A DNA stretch of 15,096 nucleotides from UCB2 sp964475735 (lineage in GTDB: Bacteria > Chloroflexota > Dehalococcoidia > Tepidiformales > Tepidiformaceae): assembly GCA_964475735.1 (NCBI GenBank), contig CAYYYI010000057.1, positions 1 to 15,096 of the forward strand, given 5' to 3'. Under the pieces are notes generated by a model that did not search any database, had not been told where the DNA came from, and was given only the letters and a program-made list of their open reading frames with translations. Within the stretch, counting starts at the first letter, position 1, and each line of letters begins with the position of its first letter. Below, piece after piece: positions 6,146 to 12,917 of the stretch. The position numbers and the translations under genes are program-made.

Positions 6146-6526
6146 CTATCCAGAAGCGTACAAATTCTCTATCTGCTGCCATGCTCCAGAAACGTAGATC
6201 TGATGATAGGTGTAGACCTGAGTAGCGCCGAGCCAATTTGATTTGCTGCAAACATAGGTGTATGAGGTATAGCAGTAGTTGTAGTAGGTTCCGTACCACT
6301 GACCACTGAAATAGTAGTCATACGCGGTCATGGCGTACGTTGCACAGCTACTCACCCTCCACGTGTGGGCCCAGGTAGAGCTTGTGCCGTAGTTTACGCC
6401 AGCCTGGCCAGTGAATTCGCACCCCAGCGAGTCCCACGAGTCGGTTACGACGTTGGCGTTAGCCGTCCTCACGCTTCCAAGAGAAAGCCCGCAGACGACC
6501 AGCGCCACAAGGAGATGGTGCCTCAC
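6146..6526 (-). CDS. Small secreted Tyr/Trp-rich protein, unknown function
   Basis: 126 residues from GTG 6526, chosen because a perfect AGGAGG lies 8 bases upstream. A classic signal peptide (MRHHLLVALVVCGLSLGSV, with cleavage likely after ANA at 24) leaves a mature protein of about 102 residues. That mature part holds 16 Tyr, 6 Trp and four cysteines (36, 61, 85, 93), for example YDYYFSGQWYGTYYNYCYTS. The alternating aromatic pattern suggests a disulfide-stabilised beta-sheet exported outside the cell. The coding DNA is clearly richer in A/T than its neighbours, which may mean recent acquisition or just Tyr-codon demand. No family is recognised. A surface-adhesion, toxin or inhibitor role is possible, but nothing in the sequence decides it. 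Confidence 0.65.
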   Translation of the reverse strand: MRHHLLVALVVCGLSLGSVRTANANVVTDSWDSLGCEFTGQAGVNYGTSSTWAHTWRVSSCATYAMTAYDYYFSGQWYGTYYNYCYTSYTYVCSKSNWLGATQVYTYHQIYVSGAWQQIENLYASG

Positions 6527-6719
6527 GATCTGTTCCTCCTGCTCCAGTCGTGCTACAGGCTATGGAGGAATCACACCTGGCGTATAGATTAGAATTCACT
6601 CAACACCAGTTGGAGAGTTTGCGACACGTTCTGTCGCGCTCAAGTGGTAAAGATACGCGTGGCACGGTGGCCGTTTGCTGTGTTAGAGTCGGCCGGATCC
6701 TTTGGCGGGAGAGGAGCGC

Positions 6720-6950
6720 GTGGAAGAGCCGGCGGAATTGCATGTCCATCACAGCCTGAGCGGCGGAGAGCGAGAAGTTCTGTGGCTGGTGAGCAGAGGG
6801 CTCACCGACGAGGAGATCGCGCAGAGCCTGGAGGTGGGCCTGCTGGCGGTCCGGTCGCGGCTGCAGCGCTTCCGCGACCGGACGGGGCTTTCCGGTCGCC
6901 AACTGGTGGCGTGGACGGCCAGCCACCTGGAGTGTTGTCTGGCGGGATAG
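6720..6950 (+). CDS. Solitary LuxR/GerE-type DNA-binding protein
   Basis: 76 residues that are essentially only a LuxR-type HTH. LSGGEREVLWLVSRGLTDEE (13-32) is the scaffold helix and turn, and IAQSLEVGLLAVRSRLQRF the helix-turn-helix. The end (RTGLSGRQLVAW) matches the usual dimer helix. I chose GTG 6720, with GGGAG 8 bases upstream; a TTG at 6702 would add six residues. There is no receiver or sensor domain, so it resembles the small stand-alone GerE class and could bind DNA constitutively. It is divergent from the secreted-protein gene at 6526 across a 193-base gap, which makes that promoter a natural candidate target. rdgB follows 45 bases downstream. Confidence 0.75.
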   Translation: MEEPAELHVHHSLSGGEREVLWLVSRGLTDEEIAQSLEVGLLAVRSRLQRFRDRTGLSGRQLVAWTASHLECCLAG

Positions 6951-6995
6951 GGTCGCCCCTTGCGTGGCGGCGCCCTCATTGGCGACACTCGTGAC

Positions 6996-7592
6996 ATGAA
7001 GCGGCTCGTCCTCGCCACGGCCAACCCGGGGAAGATTCGCGAGTTTCGGCGGTTGCTGGCCGGGTCCTGCCTTGAGGTGGTGACGCCTGCCGAACTCGGC
7101 GTGGACGTGGACATCGAGGAGAACGGCGACTCCTACGCCCAGAACGCCGCCCTCAAGGCGCGCGCCTTCGCCCGGACGGCGGGCTGTTTGGCGCTGGCCG
7201 ACGATTCGGGGCTCGAGGTGGACGCGCTTGGCGGGGAGCCGGGGATCTACTCCGCCCGGTATGGCGGCGCCGGGCTGGACGACGCCGCCCGCCTGCGGCT
7301 GCTGCTGATGAACATGGCCGGCGTTGTGGAAGAGAACCGCACAGCACGTTACCGGGCCGTGGTTGCCATCGCGACCCCCGAGGGCTCGGTGGAGTGCTTC
7401 GAGGGGGTCCAGGAAGGACGCATCGCCGGGGGCGCGCGCGGGGAGAACGGCTTCGGTTACGACCCCATCTTTCTCTGCGGCGACGGGCGCACGGTAGCGG
7501 AGCTGAATGACGAGGAGAAGGACGCAATCAGTCACCGCGGAGAGGCGGTGCGACGGGCGGCGGCTCACCTTTGCAGGTTGACCAGCGGATGA
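6996..7592 (+). CDS. rdgB: RdgB/HAM1 non-canonical purine NTP pyrophosphatase
   Basis: 198 residues, the normal length. It hydrolyses dITP/ITP/XTP to the monophosphate and pyrophosphate, keeping deaminated purines out of nucleic acids. All signature blocks are present: TANPGKIREF (8-17), EENGDSYAQNAALKA (41-55), LADDSGLEVDALGGEPGIYS (67-86) with catalytic Asp70, GFGYDPIF (152-159) and KDAISHRGEA (175-184). ATG 6996 is the start because the conserved N-terminus begins there; it has no Shine-Dalgarno. Its stop overlaps the start of the next gene by ATGA, so the membrane-anchored protein downstream is translationally coupled. Confidence 0.95.
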   Translation: MKRLVLATANPGKIREFRRLLAGSCLEVVTPAELGVDVDIEENGDSYAQNAALKARAFARTAGCLALADDSGLEVDALGGEPGIYSARYGGAGLDDAARLRLLLMNMAGVVEENRTARYRAVVAIATPEGSVECFEGVQEGRIAGGARGENGFGYDPIFLCGDGRTVAELNDEEKDAISHRGEAVRRAAAHLCRLTSG

Positions 7593-8107
7593 GCCGGTGG
7601 CTCGCGTCCGTGGGTGCGATCTTCGGCATCTTCGTGGTGGCGGCGATCGCCGGGATGATTCTCACCTGCGGCGAAGCCGACACGGCGATGCCCGAGCCGG
7701 GGGCGTGTCCTTCGCCTTCGCCAACGCCCACCACGCGCCGCGATCCGCTCGGCTTCTACCGGTTCACCATCGAGCGGAATGTGGAGCGGCTATACAGGCT
7801 CACGGCGGCATTCCGCGACGATTACCCGGACGGCAAGTTCTCCCGCTCGGGGGCCTTCCGGCCGGAATTCGCGCGCTACGCCGACGAGACGGTGTGCATC
7901 GCGCGGTATCTGCGTGACCTTTCGCTGCACTCTGACCTGGCAGCCGTCGAGGCCGCATTTGACCGCGCTCTCGATGACTTCATTTCCCACCAGCTTGGGG
8001 GTCGCGAGGCGGTGCGCGCCCGGAACGTGAGCGACTACCGCGCCTGGAACAAGGGCGTTGACGAACACCTGGCAGCCCTGAGGAGGGTCGGGGCGGTCGT
8101 GCCCTAA
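7589..8107 (+). CDS. Membrane-anchored hypothetical protein
   Basis: 172 residues from ATG 7589, overlapping the rdgB stop by 4 bases. One hydrophobic segment (about 5-26) is followed by a Pro-rich linker (PEPGACPSPSPTPTT, 35-49) and then a soluble helical domain of about 120 residues. Its recurring aromatic/acidic helices (FYRFTIERNVERLYRLTAAF and FDRALDDFISHQLGG) suggest a helical bundle outside the membrane. ILTCGE is not a good lipobox because Thr precedes the Cys, so a membrane anchor is more likely than a lipoprotein. Family not recognised. Its TAA overlaps the TAG of the convergent acyl-CoA dehydrogenase (CTAA). Confidence 0.7.
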   Translation: MSRWLASVGAIFGIFVVAAIAGMILTCGEADTAMPEPGACPSPSPTPTTRRDPLGFYRFTIERNVERLYRLTAAFRDDYPDGKFSRSGAFRPEFARYADETVCIARYLRDLSLHSDLAAVEAAFDRALDDFISHQLGGREAVRARNVSDYRAWNKGVDEHLAALRRVGAVVP

Positions 8108-9282
8108 CCGCGGGGCAGACCGAGGCCGCGCTGGGCGATGATGTTCTTCTGGATCTCGGTGGTGCCGCCGCCGATGGGGCCTGAGGCGGCGAGCAGGTAC
8201 GACGTGAGGACACGCCCGTGGAGGTGCGCCCACTTCGACCCCGGGCCGAGCTGGCCATACGGGCCCATCAGGTTGACGCCCGTGTTCGCTACCTTGATGC
8301 CGAGCAGGGCCATCCACACCTTGCCCATGCTCGCTTCGTAGTTGGGCACCTCGCCGCGCGATTGCAGCCACGCCGTCCGGTAGGCGATGAGGCGGCCCAC
8401 TTCTACCTCCACCGACAGGTCCGCCAGCTTCACGCGCACGTCGTGCCTGTCCCAGGGGCGGCCGCCGGGGTGGCGTTCCTTCGCCCAGCGCACCAGGTCG
8501 TGCACGGTGCGCCGGGCGCCGCTGATGGCAGCGATGTTGGAGCGCTCGAAGTCGAGCGTGGTCGTCGCCACGTACCAGCCGTTATTCTCCCCGCCCAGGA
8601 GGTCCTTCGCCGGGACGCGCACATCTTCGAAGAAGGTCTGGTTGAAGTCGCGCCGGTAGGCGATGTTGGGGACGCTCTGCACCGAGATCCCGGGGGCCTT
8701 CATGTCGACAATGAAGGCGCTGATGCCCTTGTGCTTGGGTACCTCGGGATCGGTGCGGGCGAGCAGGAGCATGCGGTCCGCCACGTGGCCGTTGGAGGTC
8801 CAGATCTTCTGGCCATTGATTATGTAGTCATCGCCGTCACGCACGGCGCGGGTTTGCATGCTGGCCAGGTCCGAGCCAGACCCGGGCTCGCTGAAGCCCT
8901 GGCAGTACCAGGTCTCGCCGGCGGCCATGCCGGGCAGGTAGCGGGCCTTCTGCTCATCGGTCCCGTGGACGAGCATCGTCGGCCCGGTGATCCCGATGGT
9001 GAAGAGGCGTCCGCCGGATGGCGCCCGGTGGTAGGCCAGTTCTTCGTTGAGGATCATCTGTTCGAGGGCCGTCTTGCCCATGCCGCCATATTGTTCGGGC
9101 CAGGCGGGGGCGAACCAGCGATGTTGCCCCAGCTTTCGCGTGAACTCCCGGGCGAAGGCCATCTGCTCTTCGTTATCGAAGAAGTCGTCGTCGCCCTCGA
9201 AACCGGGGGGCAGTTCAGTCTTGAGGAACGCGCGTAGCTCGGCGCGCCACTTCTCGGTCTCGGGCGGGAAGGTGAAATCCAT
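8104..9282 (-). CDS. Acyl-CoA dehydrogenase with helix-G catalytic Glu
   Basis: 392 residues, a full-length flavoprotein that introduces a trans-2,3 double bond into an acyl-CoA and passes electrons to ETF. The N-terminal helical domain starts at MDFTFPPETEKWRAEL. The FAD/substrate segment is QGFSEPGSGSDLAS (128-141), then IINGQKIWTSNGH (154-166) in the beta domain, and the C-terminal signature is GGGTTEIQKNIIAQRGLGLP (371-390). The usual MCAD-type catalytic Glu in EGTxQIQ is Gly372 here. Instead Glu246 in TLDFERSNIA aligns with Glu254 of isovaleryl-CoA dehydrogenase, so the base has moved to helix G. Branched or steroid-side-chain-like substrates are possible. ATG 9282 has no Shine-Dalgarno; a TATACT 6 bases upstream implies a leaderless mRNA. 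Confidence 0.92.
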   Translation of the reverse strand: MDFTFPPETEKWRAELRAFLKTELPPGFEGDDDFFDNEEQMAFAREFTRKLGQHRWFAPAWPEQYGGMGKTALEQMILNEELAYHRAPSGGRLFTIGITGPTMLVHGTDEQKARYLPGMAAGETWYCQGFSEPGSGSDLASMQTRAVRDGDDYIINGQKIWTSNGHVADRMLLLARTDPEVPKHKGISAFIVDMKAPGISVQSVPNIAYRRDFNQTFFEDVRVPAKDLLGGENNGWYVATTTLDFERSNIAAISGARRTVHDLVRWAKERHPGGRPWDRHDVRVKLADLSVEVEVGRLIAYRTAWLQSRGEVPNYEASMGKVWMALLGIKVANTGVNLMGPYGQLGPGSKWAHLHGRVLTSYLLAASGPIGGGTTEIQKNIIAQRGLGLPRG

Positions 9283-9288
9283 GGCGCG

Positions 9289-9294
9289 AGTATA
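9289..9294 (-). promoter_or_regulatory. -10 element (TATACT) of a probable leaderless acyl-CoA dehydrogenase mRNA
   Basis: On the minus strand TATACT ends exactly 6 bases before ATG 9282, so transcription would begin at or next to the start codon; no Shine-Dalgarno is present. The -35 region at 17 bases (CTGAAC) is a poor match. Confidence 0.45.
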
Positions 9295-9337
9295 GGGCGT
9301 CGCGGCCGCACGTTCAGGGGCCCCTTGCATGGGGGCG

Positions 9338-9343
9338 TATGCT
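9338..9343 (+). promoter_or_regulatory. Possible -10 element (TATGCT) for the 61-residue gene
   Basis: GGCGTATGCT lies 19 bases before ATG 9362 in the 79-base divergent gap to the acyl-CoA dehydrogenase. A palindrome AGGGGCCCCT (9316-9325) sits between the two divergent -10 elements and could be an operator. Confidence 0.3.
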
Positions 9344-9361
9344 GGGGGAGAGGTGATTGCC

Positions 9362-9547
9362 ATGACCAACCTGAGCAACAACCCCGTTGAGCGCGAAAAG
9401 CGCGAAGCCGAAAGGGAAGTCCAGGCGGAGATCCGGCAACAGCAGTCCGAGGTGCTTTCGGAGATTCGCGGACCGGGCGGAGGCAGCCTCGGCAGCAGCC
9501 CCGCCGGCCTGTTCGATCGGATCCGGCGCATGATCCTGCGACGCTGA
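9362..9547 (+). CDS. Small charged helical protein (61 aa)
   Basis: 61 residues from ATG 9362; GAGAGG lies 8 bases upstream, and a longer start at 9329 is not needed. The first half is a highly charged helix with coiled-coil character (VEREKREAEREVQAEIRQQQ, 10-29). A Gly/Ser/Pro linker (RGPGGGSLGSSPAG) leads to a short basic amphipathic tail (LFDRIRRMILRR). The tail could touch membrane or nucleic acid. No family is recognised, and the gene could be species-specific. The good Shine-Dalgarno and own -10 support it being real. Confidence 0.55.
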   Translation: MTNLSNNPVEREKREAEREVQAEIRQQQSEVLSEIRGPGGGSLGSSPAGLFDRIRRMILRR

Positions 9548-9599
9548 AAGCGGGCAAAGAACCGCGTTGAGGGTGCGTCAACCGCTAACAGCGATGCGC

Positions 9600-9605
9600 T
9601 ACAAT
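9600..9605 (+). promoter_or_regulatory. Possible -10 element (TACAAT) upstream of pdxT
   Basis: TACAAT lies 105 bases before ATG 9711, with only a weak -35 (GTCAAC, 17 bases upstream). A small hairpin (9564-9570 with 9578-9585, one bulge, no T-tract) precedes it. The long leader shows no gene and no riboswitch I recognise. Confidence 0.28.
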
Positions 9606-9710
9606 GGACGTAGCTCCAGTGCTGCTGTACTCGTTGACAAGAACTCTCGCCCGCACCTCTGCAAGCCACCCTCTGCACGATCGCGCGACTCCGCACGGTG
9701 TCCGGAATCT

Positions 9711-10325
9711 ATGACGATTGTCGAGCATGGCAGCCGGAACGTCGGAATCCTTGCGCTGCAGGGCGACTTTCGCGAACACCGCGAAATGCTGGCCCGCATG
9801 GGCCACCACGCCTGCGAAGTCCGGAAGCCTTCGCAGCTTGAGCCGCTGGACGCGCTCATCATCCCGGGGGGAGAGAGCACGACAATCGCACGGCTCATCC
9901 TCAGCAACGGCTTCCAGGGGCCGCTGCGGGAGTTCTGCGCGAGCGGAAGGCCGGTGTGGGGCACCTGCGCGGGGGCGATTCTCCTGGCCAGGGACGTCGA
10001 CCGGCTCGACCGGCCGGGGATCGAGGTGATGGACATCTCCGTCCACCGGAACGCATTCGGGCGGCAGGTTGACAGCTTCGAGGCGGACATCGAGATACGC
10101 GGCCTCGAGGGCGGCCCTTTCCGGGCGGTGTTCATTCGCGCGCCGCGCATCGACGCGGTGCGTCCCCCGGCCGAGGTGCTTGCCACGCTCGCCGACGGGA
10201 CGATCGTCGCGGCCCGGCAGGGGAACCTGCTGGCAACATCGTTCCACCCCGAGTTGACGGGCGATTCGCGCCTGCATTCGTACTTCCTGAGGATGGCGGA
10301 GGAACCGGTAGGAACGCGGAAGTGA
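9711..10325 (+). CDS. pdxT: Pyridoxal 5'-phosphate synthase glutaminase subunit PdxT
   Basis: 204 residues, normal length. PdxT hydrolyses glutamine and channels ammonia to PdxS, which makes pyridoxal phosphate from ribose 5-phosphate and glyceraldehyde 3-phosphate. The class-I glutaminase triad is Cys86 in WGTCAGAI, His179 and Glu181 in SFHPEL. The PdxT hallmarks LALQGDFREH (14-23), IPGGEST (51-57) and RNAFGRQVDSFE (113-124) are present. ATG 9711 was chosen because the conserved GILALQGD begins a few residues later; the upstream open frame is not conserved in character. pdxS is not in this window, so the two subunits are unlinked here. The stop overlaps the next start (GTGA), making pdxT the head of a four-gene run ending in tmk. 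Confidence 0.95.
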   Translation: MTIVEHGSRNVGILALQGDFREHREMLARMGHHACEVRKPSQLEPLDALIIPGGESTTIARLILSNGFQGPLREFCASGRPVWGTCAGAILLARDVDRLDRPGIEVMDISVHRNAFGRQVDSFEADIEIRGLEGGPFRAVFIRAPRIDAVRPPAEVLATLADGTIVAARQGNLLATSFHPELTGDSRLHSYFLRMAEEPVGTRK

Positions 10326-11245
10326 CCGAACTTCGAGCCGATTGTCTGAGCCCGATCGACACGGCCACGCTGTGGCCGCAGCTGGGACGGCTTGGGAACG
10401 AGGTGCTTGCACCTCGTTCGGCCGAGCACCTGCTCCTAAACTCGGCGTTGGCCGCCACAGGGCTGCAGAACCTCCCCCGCATGCCGCGAACGGCGGTACT
10501 GGGCGTGAAGCGCGGGCTGGGGTACAGGGGTGTGCTGGTGGCGCGCGAGCTCGACGGCGGCGCTGGCTGGGAAGCCATCTCCCTGCGGCTGGCCCGGCCA
10601 CAGGACGACGACACTGTGACCGCCCTCGCCGGAGCGGTGGCAGGCGAGGCGGCCCGCCGGGGTGGGCGCACGCTCTATGCGCGCGTCCCACAGGGGTCGC
10701 CGCACTACGATGCCATCCGCAGGACCGGGCTCGTCGCCTACGGCGAGGAGCGGCTCCTGGCGATGCCGGGCCACCACTCGCACGCGCGCAATACGCTCCT
10801 TCGGTCCGCGACCCGCCACGACCGGCCGGGGATCTTCCGGCTCTACTGTCGCGTCGTCCCGGAGAACATCCGCCGCCAGGAGGCCGCCACTCAACAGGAT
10901 TGGCGCGCGTTCCACGGCTCGTTCGACTGCGACCGGGAGTACGTGCTCGAACGGAACGGCACGGTGGACGCCTGGGCCGGCATTGGCCCGCGCGAGGCGC
11001 ACGTGCTCTCTGACGCGGCCGTGGAGGGCATCCACGACGCGCTGCTCGACCTGATCGAGGCCCACGACGGCCGCCACGCGACGCTGGTCGCCGCCCAGTA
11101 CCAGTTCGACCTTCAGCGTCGTGCCGAGGAGCGCGGCTACGCCCCGCAGGGCGCCCGGCTCCTCTGCGCGCGGCGGCTTGCTGCACTCAATTCGCTCAAG
11201 GAGGTCGCCGCGGCGGGCGTGGAAACCGTCCCGCTGCCAAACTGA
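10322..11245 (+). CDS. Putative tandem GNAT-fold protein
   Basis: 307 residues from GTG 10322, overlapping the pdxT stop by GTGA. Residues about 57-145 have the GNAT order: beta strands (TAVLGVKRG, RGVLVAREL, WEAISLRLARPQ), a long helix (TVTALAGAVAGEAARRG), then a strand and helix (TLYARVPQGSPHYDAIRRTG) ending in LVAYGEERLLAM. Residues about 160-285 repeat a similar but weaker pattern (RSATRHDRPGIFRLYCRVVP ... GARLLCARRL). The acetyl-CoA pyrophosphate loop (Q/RxxGxG/A) is not clear in either half, so catalysis is doubtful. Function unknown; position between pdxT and the R3H ATPase suggests a shared operon rather than a shared pathway. Confidence 0.65.
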   Translation: MTELRADCLSPIDTATLWPQLGRLGNEVLAPRSAEHLLLNSALAATGLQNLPRMPRTAVLGVKRGLGYRGVLVARELDGGAGWEAISLRLARPQDDDTVTALAGAVAGEAARRGGRTLYARVPQGSPHYDAIRRTGLVAYGEERLLAMPGHHSHARNTLLRSATRHDRPGIFRLYCRVVPENIRRQEAATQQDWRAFHGSFDCDREYVLERNGTVDAWAGIGPREAHVLSDAAVEGIHDALLDLIEAHDGRHATLVAAQYQFDLQRRAEERGYAPQGARLLCARRLAALNSLKEVAAAGVETVPLPN

Positions 11246-11255
11246 AGTGACCGAT

Positions 11256-12917
11256 ATGACCGCGATTCCACGGCCACCCACTGAACAGATAGTGACAGAC
11301 GACCTCGACCTGCTCCTCGACGCGCTCCCTCCGCAAATCGGCGAGGAGTTGCGCGATGAGAGCCGCCGCGAAGGGCTGCTCGAAGTGGTGATGGACCTGG
11401 GCCGCCTGCCCGAGGCGCGCTACCCGGGACGCGAGGTGGTGCTCAGCCGCGAGGAGGTCACAGAGGACGACCTGCTCTACGTTATCGAGCGGATTGGCGC
11501 CTTCGGCGAGGACAACCGCGCCGGAATCGAGCGCACCCTGCACCGCATCTCGTGCATCCGCAACCGGCGCGGGAAGGTCGTCGGCCTCACCTGCCGCATC
11601 GGACGTGCCGTGTACGGCACCATTCGCGTCATCGAAGACCTCGTTCACGGCGGCAAGAGCATCCTCCTGCTCGGGCGGCCGGGTGTCGGCAAGACCACCA
11701 TGCTGCGCGAGGTTGCGCGAGTGCTGGCCGACGACGCCAACAAGCGCGTCATCATCGTCGACACCTCGAACGAGATCGGCGGCGATGGGGACATCCCGCA
11801 CCCGGCGATCGGCGGAGCGCGGCGCATGCAGGTGCCTACGCCGGCCCTGCAGCACGCCGTCATGATCGAAGCGGTCGAGAACCACATGCCCGAGGTCATC
11901 GTCATCGACGAGATCGGCACGGAGCTAGAAGCCGCGGCCGCACGCACCATCGCCGAGCGGGGAGTGCAGCTGGTCGGCACGGCCCACGGCAACTCGCTTG
12001 AGAACATCATGCTCAACCCCACCCTCGCGGACCTCATCGGCGGAATCCAGTCTGTGACCCTGGGCGACGAGGAAGCACGCCGCCGGGGAACTCAGAAGTC
12101 CATCCTCGAGCGGAAGGCTCCCCCGACCTTCGACGTCATCGTGGAGATTCAGAACTGGTGGAAGGTGGCGCTGCACGAGGACGTTGCGGCCACCGTGGAC
12201 GCCCTGCTGCGCGGCTTCGACGCCCGGCCTGAGGTGCGCCAGCTCACGGGCGAGGGCCGCATCGAGGTGGTCGAGGAGGACGAAGAGGAGCGCCGGGAGC
12301 CGGCGATGTCCGCTCGCCGGCGCGGCGGCCCGTCTCCCACGCTGGAGCTCGGCCTGGCCGCACCCGGCCCGCGCAACGGCCACCCCGGCAAGGAACCCGC
12401 GGGGCGATTCGGTGCAGCGCCGTCCAGCGGCCCGGAGAGGCTGGTCCGCATCTACCCGTTTGGCATTTCCCGGAGCCGGCTTGAACAGGCCATCAGGGGA
12501 GTTGCGGCCGCGGTCGACATCGTGCCTGATGTGCGCGATGCCGACGCGGTCATCACCATGCGCACTTACTACCGGCGGAAGCCGCCCTCCATCCGGGAGG
12601 CCGAGGAGCGGTCGCTGCCCATCTTCGTCATCAAGAGCAACACCGCATACCAGATGGAGCAGGTACTGGTGCAACTCCGGGGAGGCGCAACCCGCCAGGA
12701 TCCGATGGCTGAGGTCTACCGCGAAACCGAGGACGCCATCGCCCGCGTCATCGACGAAGGCAAGCCCGTCGAGCTTGCGCCGGCCAACAGCTACGTGCGG
12801 CGGCTACAGCACGAACTGGCCTCGCGCTACAGCCTCGACAGCACGAGCGCGGGGAAGGAGCCATTCCGCCGGGTGAAGATCCTCCCGGCTGGTGTCGGCA
12901 GCGCGTTCGCCCGGTGA
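11256..12917 (+). CDS. R3H-domain AAA ATPase (SpoIIIAA/Ycf45-like)
   Basis: 553 residues. The ATPase core has Walker A GRPGVGKT (140-147) and Walker B EVIVIDEI (213-220), then GTAHGNSLEN (241-250), as in SpoIIIAA-related secretion-type ATPases and cyanobacterial/plastid Ycf45. After an acidic and Pro/Gly-rich linker (335-392) comes a small alpha/beta domain (393-475, VRIYPFGISRSRLEQAI). An R3H single-strand nucleic-acid-binding domain follows at 506-545 with the Arg-x3-His pair R515/H519 (RRLQH). Role is unproven; an ATP-driven RNA or ssDNA function is inferred. ATG 11256 was chosen; an in-frame GTG at 11247 would add three residues. The stop overlaps the tmk start by GTGA. Family call is firm, pathway unknown. 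Confidence 0.88.
   Translation: MTAIPRPPTEQIVTDDLDLLLDALPPQIGEELRDESRREGLLEVVMDLGRLPEARYPGREVVLSREEVTEDDLLYVIERIGAFGEDNRAGIERTLHRISCIRNRRGKVVGLTCRIGRAVYGTIRVIEDLVHGGKSILLLGRPGVGKTTMLREVARVLADDANKRVIIVDTSNEIGGDGDIPHPAIGGARRMQVPTPALQHAVMIEAVENHMPEVIVIDEIGTELEAAAARTIAERGVQLVGTAHGNSLENIMLNPTLADLIGGIQSVTLGDEEARRRGTQKSILERKAPPTFDVIVEIQNWWKVALHEDVAATVDALLRGFDARPEVRQLTGEGRIEVVEEDEEERREPAMSARRRGGPSPTLELGLAAPGPRNGHPGKEPAGRFGAAPSSGPERLVRIYPFGISRSRLEQAIRGVAAAVDIVPDVRDADAVITMRTYYRRKPPSIREAEERSLPIFVIKSNTAYQMEQVLVQLRGGATRQDPMAEVYRETEDAIARVIDEGKPVELAPANSYVRRLQHELASRYSLDSTSAGKEPFRRVKILPAGVGSAFAR

Noticed and set aside
3966..6197. Very long plus-strand open frame (743 codons) across the IS, the dehydrogenase and the anchored protein
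   Set aside because: It runs antisense to two genes with clear domains and good Shine-Dalgarno sites and shows no domain of its own; a GC-rich shadow frame.
6090..6299. N-terminal extension of the anchored four-cysteine protein
   Set aside because: It overlaps the secreted-protein gene, while ATG 6089 has AGGAG at ideal spacing and starts the hydrophobic anchor.
7661..7690. Lipobox in the gene after rdgB (ILTCGE)
   Set aside because: Thr at the -1 position does not fit; a plain membrane anchor explains the segment better.
8218..9237. 339-codon plus-strand frame opposite the acyl-CoA dehydrogenase
   Set aside because: His/Gly/Ala-rich shadow with no motif, antisense to a conserved enzyme.
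9606..9660. tRNA-like start (GGACGTAGCTCCAGTG) upstream of pdxT
   Set aside because: No acceptor pairing, no T-arm GTTCGA and no cloverleaf can be drawn.
9283..9696. N-terminal extension of the acyl-CoA dehydrogenase frame
   Set aside because: The family N-terminus begins at MDFTFPPETE (ATG 9282); the extension would cover the divergent 61-residue gene.
9585..11186. 533-codon minus-strand frame opposite pdxT and the GNAT-like gene
   Set aside because: Arg/Pro/Ala-rich translation with no domain, fully antisense to pdxT with its intact triad.
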